Assembly (NCBI GenBank): GCA_024734495.1
Contig: JALMQS010000729.1
Coordinates: 186,001-250,000, forward strand
DNA from: Forficula auricularia
Lineage: Eukaryota; Arthropoda; Insecta; Dermaptera; Forficulidae
Reading direction: 5' to 3'
DNA length: 64,000 nucleotides
Shown: in pieces, positions 1 to 26,150 of the stretch
How positions within the stretch are numbered: position 1 is the stretch's first letter
Layout of the letters: every line of letters starts with the position of its first letter
Position numbers and translations under genes: made by a program
The notes under the pieces: model-generated
What the model was told of the DNA's origin: nothing
Seen by the model: the letters and a program-made list of their open reading frames with translations, nothing else
Database searches by the model: none

Positions 1-1081
1 CGTTACCCGATTATTAAAAATAATATATTATAAATAAACCTTTTACTTTTTAAATTAACTGACACATTCTTGAACTCATAGGAATAAATTTTATCAAAAA
101 ATCACATAACTTGTCAAATTACAAGTGAACTTATTATTTCCATTTAATTACGTTTTGTATATGTAACATATACATGCTTATAATTAATATAACGCATGTA
201 AAGTTGTTTATTAGTGAGGGGTAGAGTCAGCTGAGAGGTAGGATGAAGGTGGAGAAGGTATATTGTAATACTCACAGTTGATGTTTCATCCGTCACTGGC
301 TGATACACACTTCCAATCTGCCTATCACTCCCCCTTATATACCTACCCATCTCCCCCTCCAAACCCATTGTCCCTATCTCCCCCCTCCAATCCCATTGTC
401 CCTATCTCCTCCTCTCCAAAACATTGTCCTATCCCACTCCCTATCTCCTCCCCACTTCTCATTCTGCCTATTCCCCCTCTTATATACCCTTCGAGAGCAA
501 TTAGTGCAAGCTATTCTTAGCTTATCTTTCGTGATAATCTTAATCTGCTTAGTATTGTAATTATTTTACCTTGTTTAAACCACGCCATTCGATTTTCACT
601 TATTACTACTAATTTTTTAACTGTGTTTAAAGCACTCCATTCGATTTTCACTGATCATTACTAATTATTTAGCAGTGTTTAAAAGTACTAGTGGTACTCA
701 TAAAGACCGATGAAAATTACACACGAATTCAATTGTTGATTCACTTGTCTAGATTTAAATGATAAAAAATTTAAATAATAAAAAAAAATGATAAAAAATT
801 AATTAATATAGATTAAAAAATATTTATAAATAAAAATTATATTATTTAACAATGGCGTAAAAAAGAATGAACGTACCTGAAATATATTGATTTTTAAATG
901 AGACAGATATCGCTAATTAATTGAGTTATTGAAACCTCAAAATATATTCGCTTTTACTATAAATACACATTCACACACACACACATGTAATATTAGTTGA
1001 AAATCGATGGCTATTTTTAATTTAAGTCAACATGAACTGCAAATAGCCAGTGATATCTGATTAATAATAAAGAAATACGCG
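1..1081. other. AT-rich intron of the type II receptor gene
   Basis: This stretch lies upstream of the first visible receptor exon and is taken to be intron. It is AT-rich and has no credible coding sequence. It holds a C/T-rich minisatellite (290-490) and, at about 990-1060, a short sequence that recurs inverted near 2150-2220. No exon for the cysteine-rich ligand-binding domain was found. Confidence 0.5.
290..490. repeat. C/T-rich degenerate minisatellite
   Basis: A pyrimidine-rich block repeats the phrase CCCATTGTCCCTATCTCC about three times with variation. Open frames across it are low-complexity and are not taken as genes. Confidence 0.6.
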
Positions 1082-1357
1082 CTTAAACTGGATACTAATC
1101 GAACAAACGCATTCGCCAATTCATTTATCCCCATGACATCTAGAGACTGGAACTCTCTTCCCCCGACCGTCTTTCCAGCAACTTATGACCTTCAATCTTT
1201 CAAGACCAGCATCCACAGATACCTTCGACTTCTACCCAATCACTAAATCTCCCCTTATCTTCACGTTACAAGGGTCCACCACGGACTACAGAGGTTGTAC
1301 CTTCTTGGTGCAACTTCTTCTTGTATCAGTATCTTTATAAAAAAAAAAAAAAAAAAA
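1082..1357 (+). mobile_element. LINE 3' end (jockey/CR1-like), 5'-truncated
   Basis: Translation of 1082-1246 gives the C-terminal end of a non-LTR reverse transcriptase polyprotein, including FIPMTSRDWNSLPPTVFPA and a terminal FKTSIHRYL helix. A stop at 1244, a short 3' UTR and a poly-A run (1340-1357) follow. The UTR phrase ending TTGGTGCAACTTCTTCTTGT recurs at 40.2 kb and, inverted, at 14.1 and 25.0 kb, so this is one copy of a dispersed, 5'-truncated LINE family. The family is judged from the RDWNSLP-type motif, which is common at the C-terminus of jockey/CR1-clade elements. Confidence 0.8.
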
Positions 1358-1486
1358 TTATAAATTAATTAAATAATTATTTTGTACCTTTTGTATCAGG
1401 GTTAATCTATTGAAAAATCCCGATTGATTCATCCCGAAGTAAAATGGGCTATTTTGAAAGAATTTCACATTGAATATTGATAGCCC

Positions 1487-3240
1487 AAGAGCCCACGACG
1501 GCCAGACCTTCGTTATTTTATAAAAGCTGAAAGTTTTTCTCTGCATGTCCCCTATACAGGTAAGAACGACCAGCGCCTATAGAGTTTGGGTTGTGGTTAC
1601 TTTGGCAGGTAATAGGTAATAAAGGTGTATAAAATAGTACTTTAAATTCGTTAAAGTATAAAGCTCAATTTTTATATTTTCTTCGGGATAACTTTAGAAA
1701 TCTCGTCATCCATTGCCGGACACTTATGACAGTTGCTACCCCCTGCCAGACACCCCTAAACTTTAATAAATTATAATTATACTTTCGTTATAATATAAAA
1801 GATAAATTTTATATATGTTACTTGGCGACCTATAAAAAAATGTTACCTCAATAGGCGGACAGTTTTAATGGTTTTTTTACTTTATTACATCTTGCCAGAC
1901 ACATTGAAAGTCCGCTGTAGGTCCGAGCGCGAGTGCTTAGTCGATTGCGATCTTTTAAAATATCCAATAAAAAAATAATTTAATTACGTTCATAGCCATG
2001 TTATATAAAGTAGAAAATGTTATTTTAATATTATAAAATACAAAAAAAAGTACTATTACATAAAAAAATAAACTGCAACTGATCGTTGATAAACTTTATC
2101 CAAATTCATTTGAAATATTAATATGTTTATTCCTTTATTATTAATCAGATATCACTTGCAATTTGCAGTTCATGTTGACATTATTTCAAAAATAATGATC
2201 GATTCTCATTTAACAGTCGAGGAATAACAATTCTACATTGGATTTTTGACATTTCGGTTATTATTGATAACCATTGGTGAAGACATGGAGGAATCGACTT
2301 AAAATAAAAAATAACCATCGATTCTTATCTAATACTAGAGGAATAACCTTATTGCATTTCATTTTTGTTGTTTTGACTATTAATGGCAACCTCTACTGAA
2401 AACGTGGAAGAATCGACTTAAAATCAAAAAGACTAAATTCTTTTTTGTTAAACAACTCAAGCTTGAGTGGTTTGCCATAAAAGAGTTTAGTCTTTTTTGA
2501 TTTTAAGTCGGTTCTTCCACGTTTTCAGTAGAGGTTGCCATTAATAGTCAAAACAACAAAAATGGAATGCAATAAGGTTATTCCTCTAGTATTAGATAAG
2601 AATCGATGGTTATTTTTTATTTTAAGTCGATTCCTCCATGTCTTCACCAATGGTTATCAATAATAACCGAAATGTCAAAAATCGAAACTTTATTTTGTAT
2701 TTTATAATATTAAAATAACATTTTTTACTTTATATAACATGGCTATGAACGTAATTAAATTATTTTTTTATTGGATATTTTAAAAGATCGCAATCGACTA
2801 AGCACTCGCGCTCGCACCTACAGCGGACTTTCAATGTGTCTGGCAAGATGTAAAAACCATTAAAACTGTCCGCCTATTGAGGTAACATTTTTTTATAGGT
2901 CGCCAAGTAACATATATAAAATTTATCTTTTATATTATAACGAAAGTATAATTATAATTTATTAAAGTTTATGGGTGTCTGGCAGGGGTAGCAACTGTCA
3001 TAAGTGTCCGGCAATGGATGACGAGATTTCTAAAGTTATCCCGAAGAAAATATAAAAAAATTGAGCTTTATACTTTAAAGTACTATTTTATACACCTTTA
3101 TTACCTGTTACCTGCCAAAGTAACCACAACCCAAACTCTATAGTCGCTGGTCGTTCTTACCTGTATAGGGGACATGCACAGGAAAAACTTTCAGCTTTTA
3201 TAAAATAACGAAGGTCTGGCCGTCGTGGGCTCTTGATCTA
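1487..3240. repeat. 1.75-kb palindromic element
   Basis: The sequence from about 1487 to 2430 recurs inverted from about 2478 to 3240; for example GAGCCCACGACGGCCAGACC at the left end matches GGTCTGGCCGTCGTGGGCTC at the right end. The centre is near 2455. The left arm carries about 200 bases (2046-2240) absent from the right arm. Arms differ by scattered substitutions, so this is not an exact assembly echo. No coding capacity is evident. It sits in a receptor intron. Confidence 0.85.
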
Positions 3241-3630
3241 TGAGGAAACACCACCTGCGAAACTGTAATTTTGAAAAATTTTATATTTTTCAAAATTCAA
3301 AACTCTGACTAGTTTTCTATCTTAATAAAAATATAACCATGCTCTGTCTCCGCTATCTTCCGACACCGAAACCTAATCGAAACTACACGACGAATGAGTT
3401 TTGATCAAGTTGATTGAGGGGATGTTAGAGTCAATCTTTTGATCAAAATGATTGACTACTTAAGATTTCATCCTTTCTTTTTCGTATTTATTTAAATAAA
3501 TAAATTTTGCCGATAAAGAGTCTCCACGACTTGTTTTTGCAATCTTTGAAAAATTTCATCTATTTATCATAAAATAAAAATTAAAAAACACTCAAATGTT
3601 CTAATGAATTAAAATTTTTATTATTTTTAG

Positions 3631-16491
<12,861 letters not shown>

Positions 16492-16561
16492 GCATTGGCA
16501 AAGAACCCAGTCAGTGAGTTACCGCCGCCGCTTTCTCATCACCTGCCATCACCTACAACAG
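16492..16561 (+). other. put: Open, in-frame extension after the receptor stop
   Basis: Directly after the TAG, 23 sense codons run in the same frame and include SELPPPLSHHLPSPTT, ending at donor CAG|GTAAAAG. The stretch is clearly GC-richer than the surrounding DNA and codon-like. It may be read by stop-codon readthrough, or spliced past (a 30-nt GT..AG segment 16474-16503 would also remove the TAG in frame, though that is very short for an intron), or it may be a decayed ancestral tail. Confidence 0.5.
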
Positions 16562-18068
16562 GTAAAAGGGCTTCACTGTCTTCCTCTATTACAGTCCTCT
16601 CTGATAGAAACAAATGATTTTTTTAAATTTTAATTTATTATTTTTCATTTATAACAAATTATATATGAATTATATCTATTTTAAAAATGATTAATAGGAA
16701 TGAATTGTTTATACTTTTTCATTTATGACATATATATTTATTTAAAAATATATTAAAAAAAAAAAATGATTTTAGGTATATGAATTTTCTGGTACAAGTT
16801 CCAAATATATAACATCTATTTTTAATTCGATTAAGAAAACCTAATAAAGAATGGATTGTTATATATATAAAATTAATATTTAATCAAATATAAATATTTT
16901 TTCATAGATCATTTTAAATGAATATTGTTTTCAATAATTTTGGTTAAAAATATTTAATTAAATTTTTAAACCTTTTGCTTAAATGAGTATTTTATTTGGA
17001 GCTATGCTTTTCCTGATGATTGGACTTGATGGCCTATATCTATATATATAATCTTATAGATTTCAACAAAAGATTGCATTGATATATCTAATATAGTGAA
17101 ATATAATTATTGAATATCTTTTAACTTATACTTAGATATATTAATATTTCTTGAATTTATGGGACTTATATAAGATATTTTCAAGATCAGCTTTACCAAA
17201 TATACCATTCATTAAAAATAATAGAATTTATCAATACTTCCAATTAAAGGCATGAGATATATAACCAGTACTGCTATATATTTATGTGAGATTCACAGTG
17301 AATTGAATTTATTTGGATATTTAGTTAAGAGGACGAAAACTCTACAAAATTTCATTAATCCAAATAATCTAATTAAACTTATAACTAAAAATAAAAAAAA
17401 ATCTAGATTTAGTTGTGAGTCTTAACTAATACATAAATATAAATATATATAAACTGTGAATCTCTTTAACTATCAATATCTTTAAAAATAAATATTATAT
17501 TTTATAAATTAAAAATAAGTACAAATTTTTTCTAAATATTTTTAACTCAAATAACTCAAAAAGGTAATAATTTTCCTATATTCTTTTATTGTAAATCTGT
17601 ACATAGTTTCATTAATATATATATTTAATATATTATGAATTTAGAAGGCTGCTTTACAGCTGCTATAGATATTTTAATTTATTTGTTACTCGATGCACTT
17701 GGCTAGTACTGCTTGCCTGGCGCCTGGAGTATTTAATTAAATAAAAAGCTTTTAGAAATAGTATTGTCCAAACCATATCACTTTACTAAATAGAAATATA
17801 ATAATACAAATTATATTTATATTAGAAATATAGCTTAACATGAATAGCCCATATTTAATATCTTACTATTTAATTTTTTAATAAATGTCTTTTTTTTTAT
17901 AAAAGTTTTTCTTATTTTTAATTCAAATTATATTTTTTAAATTATTAAAAATAAAATTATTTTAAATCTAATTTTGGAATAATATTATAATTATTAATTC
18001 TCTTCCCCTCAAATAACATTATTGTCTCTAATTAGTAGAGATTGTGGTGTTGGTGCAAGGTGAAACAT
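16562..18068. other. AT-rich sequence after receptor exon 7
   Basis: Very AT-rich. It is either 3' UTR/intergenic or, if the tail exon is used, intron. No repeats, exons or RNA genes recognised. Confidence 0.4.
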
Positions 18069-18417
18069 CTTTAATAAAGATAAGAGTAAATAAATATTAT
18101 ATTTAATATAGATTTACTATGCGTTAGGGATTCTAGGTCACTTATTTCACATTAAAATTAAAAAATTAAAAGAAATAAAAAAAATTTTCTTTTTCAATAT
18201 ATATATATTTCGGGCTATTAACCCATCTTCAGGAAGTACAGAAAGTAACTTTCTGTTACTTTCTGTACTTCCTGATTGGTTGATAGCCCGAAATATATAT
18301 ATTGAAAAATAAAAAAATTTTATATCTTTTAATTTTAATGTGAAATAAGTGACCTAGAATCCTTAACTCATAGTAAATCAATATTAAATATAATATTTAT
18401 TTACTCTTATCTTTATT
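18069..18417. repeat. 350-bp hairpin element with CCCGAAATATATA core
   Basis: TAAAGATAAGAGTAAATAAA on the left is answered by the inverse on the right; the centre is near 18245. On the minus strand the left arm has CTGAAGATGGG, a loop, GCCC, then GAAATATATA, the same plan as the hammerhead-like cores elsewhere. The plus-strand core in the right arm is more altered. Confidence 0.7.
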
Positions 18418-18603
18418 ATTGTCTCTATATAAGCTTTATAAAAGTACATATAATAATATTTCCTTTTTTTTATTCTAGATTTATAATTTACTAAAATTAT
18501 ATAAAGTGTAAATGCCATTAAATATATACATAAAAACAACGTAAATATAATTTTCTTTAATGAACTACATACAACTCTTGGGTCTTTGCTCGAAGGGCAA
18601 GAA

Positions 18604-18730
18604 TTTACATTTTTTGACCCCCCCCCCATTTTGGGTGGTTAGTTTTTGCATTTTTAGACTTCAGAATATGTATAAAAAATTTGGTTGAGTTTGCTCCAAG
18701 GGTAAGAATTTAAATTTTTTGACCCTTCCC
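18604..18730 (+). repeat. Single ~112-nt G/C-tract-linked module
   Basis: One unit (TTTTGGGTGGTTAGTTTTTG ... AAATTTGGTTGAGTTTG) of the module that is tandem in the ACTTTACCATAC element and in Helitron-like elements; here it stands outside both. Confidence 0.65.
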
Positions 18731-19504
18731 ACTTTGAAGATATAAATTTTTAAATTACCCTTGATAATTGCAATTAATGATTCTTATTGCAAACAATAAA
18801 ATAGATAATTATTTCTTTTGGGTTCGTTTTCTATTGACAATCAGTTCGAGAGCCCCTACTATACTTTGTTAGTTTTGTACAAAATATAAACAATCTCAAA
18901 TCATTATCCGTTTTGGTTTTTGTAAAAAAAAATAGTTAATTAAAAATGTATCGTTTAATTTTATCTTCATTTTTTAATTAGATTTTTTTAAAAAATAAAT
19001 TTTTTTTAGTATTTTGAAGCAATATGCTTAGGTTAAGGATAGGATCATCTTACGCAGGGTATATTATTATATAAAAATTTCTTGTAGAGAATGACTTTAC
19101 AATAGAGATCTTGGAAATCATAAATTTAAAAAATGCATTAGAATTTTTAAAAATAAAAAAATTGTTAACAAAGATAATTTAATTTAAATAACTTATTAAA
19201 TTTTTCACTTAAAATAATTTATTATAAATTATTATTAGTGTTTAAGAATCAAAGAAATTCTTAACAATTAGTAATTTTTTTATTAGATAAAAAACATATT
19301 TCGCACTATAAATACTTATTATAAAAATATACAATGTTTCGTTCAAAATCAACAATGAAATGTTATTGATGTGATCGAAACCTCGTGTATTTTTATTTTT
19401 AACTATCTATGTTTGTTCCTTATTAATAAATATATTTAATAGTATGTAGCAAGGTATGTTCATCGAAAGAAAAGTTTCGTCTGAAACCACATAGATTGCA
19501 CATT
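18731..19504. other. AT-rich, nothing recognised
   Basis: No coding sequence, RNA gene or repeat copy was recognised in this part. Confidence 0.4.
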
Positions 19505-19610
19505 TTTAATAAGAAAATCTCATAAGAATCCCTGCCGTTTCGGCACATATTTCTTTAGTCGAAACTTCGTACTACTGCTACTCATGCGATTTTCTCATTA
19601 AAAACAGGGG
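19505..19610. repeat. Small hairpin repeat with TTTTAATAAGAAAATC arms
   Basis: TTTTTAATAAGAAAATC on the left and GATTTTCTCATTAAAAA on the right are near-inverse arms about 65 bases apart. Its inner part contains GCCGTTTCGGC. Confidence 0.45.
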
Positions 19611-20114
19611 TGACATTCAAATTTTTAATAACAGGTACAATAAAAAAGTAATAAACAAAAAAGGTAAAGATAAATAGGGGGGGGGGGGGGAATAAATAAT
19701 ATTCATTTAAGATTTATTGATAGATTGGTAATAATTCACATATCGTATTTTGTTAAGGAAGAATGGTGTAGGTTCTTGGTGAAACATTTTTAAAATTTTC
19801 ATTACTTTATTATCGTATTTTAATTGATACTTATTTCGAATATTTACAACTTTTTCTTTTACTCTGCTATCATTTACCAAATTATGTCCTTTCTCGCAGC
19901 CAGATTTTAACATGTTGCTTAGCATCAAAATTTTCTAAAGATCTTTCCATTAAATTAATTGTAATTAGATGACTTGTATCCAACAAAAATCCATTTCTTT
20001 CTACATTAATTAGTCAAGCCAACTACAGAGCTGCGAAAAATGAACGAGGAAGAGATTAAAGGATTAAAAAAAAAAAATGAAAAAAATAGACATTAAGTAT
20101 CAGCTTGGGTTCGG

Positions 20115-20205
20115 GGATCAGTGGCCCAGAGGATAAGAGCTAAGGTTCTTATAAAGGCGTCGCAGCGCACATGCGAAGATCCCGGGTTCGAATCCCGGCT
20201 GATCC
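20115..20205 (+). tRNA. tRNA-like gene with a hairpin in the D loop
   Basis: A 7-bp acceptor stem (20115-20121 with 20199-20205), a 5-bp anticodon stem (20160-20164 with 20072-type partner 20172-20176), and a 5-bp T stem with TTCGAAT loop all pair perfectly. The B box GGTTCGAATCC is intact and TTTT follows at 20206. The anticodon position reads GCA (Cys) but position 33 is C, not the near-invariant U. The D loop is 29 nt and holds a 6-bp hairpin ATAAGA/TCTTAT. It may be a tRNA-derived SINE head or tRNA pseudogene rather than a working tRNA. Confidence 0.6.
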
Positions 20206-20209
20206 TTTT

Positions 20210-23200
20210 GTCTATAATATAAAAATCTTTTCTTCGTTCCCTAATTTAATTTAATTAATTATATTGTTTTAATTTTCAATTATAGTTATAGTTGGCCCTA
20301 TTAATCTCTCTGCCTTAATAATTAAAACATTTCTACCTTATAGGGCGGGCACTTCAGTTTTTTACAATTACCTAATCGATTTTTATTTTGTAGGCTGTAA
20401 CAGGTACTTTAAAATTTTTTTACACAAGTACGGTCGTATAAATATCTTCCCTGATTAAAAATATCCATACTAGCTAGTTTCAGACAAAACTTTTCAACTC
20501 AACCAACAAAGCAATGGAATGTATGGCTTTTATCAATATATAATATGCAATTCGCCCAGCAAAGCTTTAAGAAATTCTTTACAATTAGTAATTTTATTTT
20601 AATAATAAAATTATTTAAAAGTTATTTCGTAGACATTTTTTGATAGTTTAAAAAAATATTTAATGAGAATCTATTCATATTGCTCAATATGTGATTCCTT
20701 ATCAAACTTGTAAAAAGTCTTCATATATATACACAAGTCCTAAAAAGACAGTACCCATATACCCCATATAGATCTCACAAATTCCAAAATAATTCATATT
20801 TTTATTTCAAATTAATTTCTAAAAATATTTTATATTTTTAAATATGTAATCATGTACATACATTTAGAAAATAATTTTTAATAAAATTTGAAATTTTTCG
20901 ATTGGTTTGGACAATGCTTTTTAAAATATTTTTTTTTTATAAATCTTTAATTGATAAATTTTATCTTATTATAAAATGTATAAATAATTATAATTAGTTT
21001 AAATTAATAAAAAATTTTTATAAAAATATAACAACAAAAACTCATAAAAAATTACAAAATTTAAATTTAATTTTTTATAAAGCCCGGATAACTATTCTGT
21101 AAGCTCATATAAAAATTCAAATTAACTCAGATTTATTGTTATACAGATTATTTTTAAATTCTATTGAAAAGTTATTATAGCAAGTATTTCTTCGAATGTA
21201 TATATAATATGAACATAATACTTAACATAAAATATACTAATGTATTTTGTAAATAGTTTAGAATATTGTTATAGAGTTGTACAATAATTGTCTTATAATC
21301 TTTCTAAGACTCGTTAAGCTCATTTAATGTCTTGCTTTTATAAAATAAACTACTTTTAAAAATGAATACTTATATATTAATACGTATTTTTTGGATAAGA
21401 ACAAACAAAATAAAATAATTATATATATAATTTATGATTAATTTTCTAATCATAGATTTTATATTAAAAATTACATTAATATTTAAATAATATGTATATC
21501 CTAGAGTTAAGGTAATTAATGTGCTGACCCTGTAGTCATTTTATTTGACAAAAAATTATTCATTTTTGGTAGTCAATAATAGTATCATTGTATAGTAAAA
21601 GTTTTTTTTTAATACTATATATGTTTAAGAATTGATTAAGATCCTCGTTCATCTGTTTAATTTGAAAAAAAAATGCCTTCAGTGTCAACACTTTATGCAA
21701 AAATTATCCTACCTATAAATTAACTTTATGTATTATATATTCAAGTGATAAAATATTTAATTTTTGAATGTTACATGCATAGTCAATTATCTCAGGATTT
21801 TTAATTGAAAATGCTTGATTATATAGTAAATATCAACCCCTATGATTTGGAGATGGGAAATTTCGGGACAATAATTCTTGAAATTTTTTTTTAATTTTAT
21901 GATAGTGTAAAGATACTTTTGAGATATGTTTATCTGTCCAAAGGCCAACCAAGCTTTAATTTTTTTATATAATTCGCGCATTACCTGAGATTTTACAACG
22001 ATAATTTAATTTTAATTTTCTTATTTGAGATTTAATTATAATTTTCTCAGCCTTTAGTCTTAAAAATTCTTTTCAGAGTCACAGTGATTCTGGTTAAGAT
22101 TAAGTGTCAGTAATAATTTTTGTGAACTGCCAAACTCAGCTTTGCTCAATGGTCTGGTCAAAGGTCACCCTTAGGTCAGAATGATCGCATCCGCGCTGAT
22201 CGAAACACCATCTATTATTACTTTTCTCTATCTTTTTACTAAGGCACAAGAAATTTTTATATGAAAAAATCTATTTTCGTGATTTGTACTACTTGTAATC
22301 TTCCTTGTTGAAATTTGACATTTTGTCTGTTGTTAATACATCAAAATAAAATAAAACTAATATTTTTAATAAATTTCGAGCTGTAATTTGCTTTTTAGAT
22401 TTAATACAATTTTCAAAAATTTGCTATAGTATTTTAATGTAATAAGAACAAGGTTATTTTAGCGACTGTAAATAAGGATTTTTATTTGAATTAGAATTGG
22501 CTTTCATTCTAAAATTGTTATTTTAAATGTTAAAATAAATAGTAGGTACTTAAATTTAAAAAATTTAAATAATGTGCTTCTAACATATTTTTTTATTCTA
22601 GAATATTTTAGAATACTAAAATCTAGATAAAAAAGTTTTTAATATTATTAAATATTCATTTTTTTTAATCAAATTTCATTTTTCTAATTTAGAGGATAAG
22701 ATGAGATTATTTAATTCTCCCTTATCTTCTGTTTGATATTGATTATTACACCTACCTCACCAATATTGTGCACATTGATTGAATTATGCCATTCCAAATA
22801 TAATTTTACAAATAAATACTCTACAAAATGTTCACCAGCACTCTTTGTATATTGCCTTCATTATATTATCAAATAATTTACGAATCAAAAGTCTCCATTT
22901 TAAATATAATATAAATATAACTTAAAGAATTATAATTATCTATCTATTTTATTTTAATATAAATTATAAATTGTAAAAGGAGAATTTATTTATATTCATC
23001 ATTCAATTTTATTAAACTAAATTTCATCCTTATATTTTATCATAAGAAACTGTTAAATAAGTTTAAATATATGTAAGAGCAAATATATTTATTGAAAATA
23101 TTTATTGATGCTTTGATTTTAAAACTTATTCTTAAAAATCAACTCATTTCTTTTCATTTTTAATGATATGAATGCAAAAATGGCATTAGAGCTCTTCATT

Positions 23201-24970
23201 TAAATTTGATACTGCTCTTCGAAAAAGAAAATTAGAGAGAGTATTTTGAAAATTTCAAGAGTTGGATTAGAGTCTTGGATTTAAAGAATGGAACATGGCT
23301 AAAGTTAATCTTCTGAGAATTATATTATTGTTTAAAAAACTTTTAGAAAATTTAATTAAATGAAAATAAATCTCAAAACAATCAACTTTAGTGATTTTAA
23401 TTAATTACTCTATAAATATGTTTGGTTCTTGGCAGCTGTAAATTATTTAGATAACTTATTTATTCAAACTTGACAACTTTAAACCTATAAAAATGTTTGA
23501 ATTTATTTCAAAACTCAAATTGCGAATCTGATTTTCCGATTTTAAGATACTTGTCACCTTTATTTCAATTATTTTTGTGGCTAAACGAACGAAGTGGTAT
23601 GAAACAACTTGGCCATTTTTCAGATCATGTTTTAAGAAAGTTACTAATATTTTTGTAAGTTGTTTTATAGAATTTAGGGGTACCCAAGTCGTCGTAATGG
23701 ATAGTGAACTATCGGCGTAGGGCTGTGTTTGACACTGATACCTTGGGACTCGTGAAACTGGCTTTTTCGAATTTTTTCTTTACTAGTAATCCAAGATCTA
23801 TACCTGTTCAAAATTTCAAGATTCTACCTCTACGGAATAACCCCTATAGGTTTCGATAATAAATCTTTTAAAGTGGTCTCATTTTTTCTAATTTCGGTAG
23901 ATCGTGAGAGACGGTTCTCTTGGAGTAAGTTGGTAGATTGAGATTTAGCTATTAATAACCACTTTTTCTGATTTTACTCTTTTATATCCGACAAGACTCT
24001 ATTTTTATTAGGCAAAATCGAATGGGGGATTTTATGAATTTACCAAACCGATGAAAATCTCTATTGTCTTGATTTCACTAGGTAAATCTTCAAAATTAAC
24101 TCTTGATGTTGATGTTGATATTGATGCTTTATCAGCAAAATAACGTTCTCTTTAATACACCCCTGGGGCACTTTCTTATTTTGCTTAAGGGCCCAAAACC
24201 TCTTAACTAAACCAATGAGTCTATAGCCTTTAAATTAGACATACATTAATAGGAATAGTCATAAATGTGTTAAACAAGACTTTTTGAAAACAATGAACTC
24301 GGCTGTTTAAGCTAATTTTCATGCTCAAGAAAAACGATTTTATTATTAAAGACTACATTTAGAAGATTCCTATCTAATTCTTTTTTACAATTTATAAACT
24401 TTTATTTATTTTGTGAACCAAAATATAAAAAAAAAAAAAAACTATAAGCATACAATGCAGTATTCCATATCATCCTTTATTTAATTTCTCTCAGGCTTAT
24501 ATCCAACTTTTTCATTGTATATTGAAGAATAACTCATAATCTTATGTTATAAATCTTAGTATTTAGAGACTTCTATTGTATATATTGACGATGTTATAGG
24601 AATGAGCATTTATCCAAGATTTGCTCATTTATGGTAGTAATTCAACATTTGTTAATAAACACCTAATATATTATTTATATAATAAACTTATTTTTATGTC
24701 ATAATTGTTTGGATAAGATTTTTTTAATATTTTAGATTTAAAATATATTTTTCTTTATATATATAAATAAATAAAACCTTTAGTAAAATCTATTTTAAAG
24801 TGTTTCATTCATTTTTAAAAATGTATTAATTCTACTCTTTTTAATTTTTATTTACCAAAAAATTGATAGTTTTCCTTTCATAATATACAGTATAGTATGA
24901 AAGTAAGTGGTGAGAAAAAGAAATAGGGAATGATAAATCCAATGATCCCGACCCTCTTTTAACTATATCC
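20210..24970. other. Long AT-rich stretch without recognised features
   Basis: Nearly 5 kb of AT-rich DNA. No exon, transposon or RNA gene was recognised. A short GATGTT-type run is at 24102-24130. Small open frames here lack any family motif. Confidence 0.45.
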
Positions 24971-24974
24971 TTTA

Positions 24975-25450
24975 TTAAACTTAAAACCTACACCGCTTTC
25001 CTTTTTTTTATAATGATATTGTACCAAAAAGGTACAACCTCTGTGGTCCGAGGTGGACCCTTGTATCGTAAAGATAAGGAGAGATTTAGGGATTGGGTAG
25101 CGGTCGAAGGTATCTCTGGATGCCGGTCTTGAAAGATTGAAGGTTATAAGTTGCTGGAAAGACGGTCGGGAGAAGAGAATTCCAGTTCTAGAAGTCATAG
25201 GGATAAATGAATTGGCGAATGCTTTTGTTCGATTAGTATCCAGTTTAAGCGCGTAGGGGTGTTGAATCTTAGAAAATCGTGTATTTCGTGCGAATGTAGT
25301 TTTTGTTGGGATTATCGATTTTATTTCGTCAGAACAAAAGCCATGGTAATATCTATAAAAAAGGCAAAGGGCGGAGACAGATCTACAATGGGCTAGGGAG
25401 TCGAGAGTGTCTGTTAATGTAGGATCGCCTATCAGTCCTTAGAGGTAATA
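24975..25450 (-). mobile_element. LINE C-terminus, minus-strand copy
   Basis: The minus strand encodes FANSFIPMTSR at about 25190 and upstream a region matching the 14095 copy (LFYRYYHGFCSDEIKSIIP). The 3' UTR with GGTTGTACCTTTTTGGTAC lies at 25020-25040. Frameshifts break the frame after FIPMTSR. Confidence 0.8.
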
Positions 25451-25908
25451 TCCTTTATTCTCGATTTTACCTAAGACTAAGTGCTGGGATGTTATTTGAG
25501 AAAAGACGTCTCCCCCTCCATGCGCTAAATTGATTTAGAATTTAAAGAATTTGATATCAATATGGGTAAAAATCTAATCATGGTCGAGATGCAACTGAAT
25601 TAATTGCATTTACGTTTACTAACTTATCTTTCTCTACAAAGTCTAATCAATATGGCTCTTGAGGGTTTTCCAAACATATTCTTGCCAACTCATTGATGTG
25701 ATTCAGATTCTCGTCATTAAATTAATAAGGGATTTGGCTCTCACGAACTCTTTTGATTCACATCTAGCAGAGAAGCTGCTCTTTCTCTTTTCTTATAGAT
25801 ATTAATATTATCATGGCATGTGTTCGGATGAAATAAAGTCATTGCTTTCCAGAAAAGTGTCTTTAGCGCATAGTAAATTCTCAATCGCCTGGAGATCAAC
25901 TAAACCAG

Positions 25909-25972
25909 TGTTTCTCAATCTGGGTTCCGCGGAACCCCTTCATCTTAGAGTGCCTTGCCCGAAACCGCCGTC
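25909..25972 (+). mobile_element. hAT-type terminus fragment
   Basis: CAGTGTTTCTCAATCTGGGT followed by TCCGCGGAACCCC resembles the widespread CAGTGTTTCTCAA terminus of hAT MITEs. The rest is cut off by the adjoining SINE. Confidence 0.5.
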
Positions 25973-26150
25973 GGCGCCTCTCCACATATACCTGTGCTGA
26001 GTGTGTTTAGTTGTTTTACACAGATATAAGGGACCTACTTTTTAACGCCGATTCCGAACTGCTAGTTTCGAGAGGTTGACTAGGCAATTGTACTCTTGGT
26101 AGGTTGCCATTGCTTTCTATTGCTCTGAGTCTTATGGTTGCGAAACGCAG
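25973..26150 (-). mobile_element. SINE family 1, partial minus-strand copy
   Basis: Matches the body of the SINE at 5849 (inverse of GGAGAGGCGC ... GTAGGTCCC ... GCAATGGCAACCTACC) but lacks the tRNA-like head. Confidence 0.75.

Noticed and set aside
278..520. 80-residue proline/serine-rich ORF
   Set aside because: It is the translation of a C/T-rich minisatellite with no start context or splice support.
20115..20205. Calling this a functional cysteine tRNA
   Set aside because: C at position 33 and the oversized D loop argue against a normal tRNA, so it is reported only as tRNA-like.
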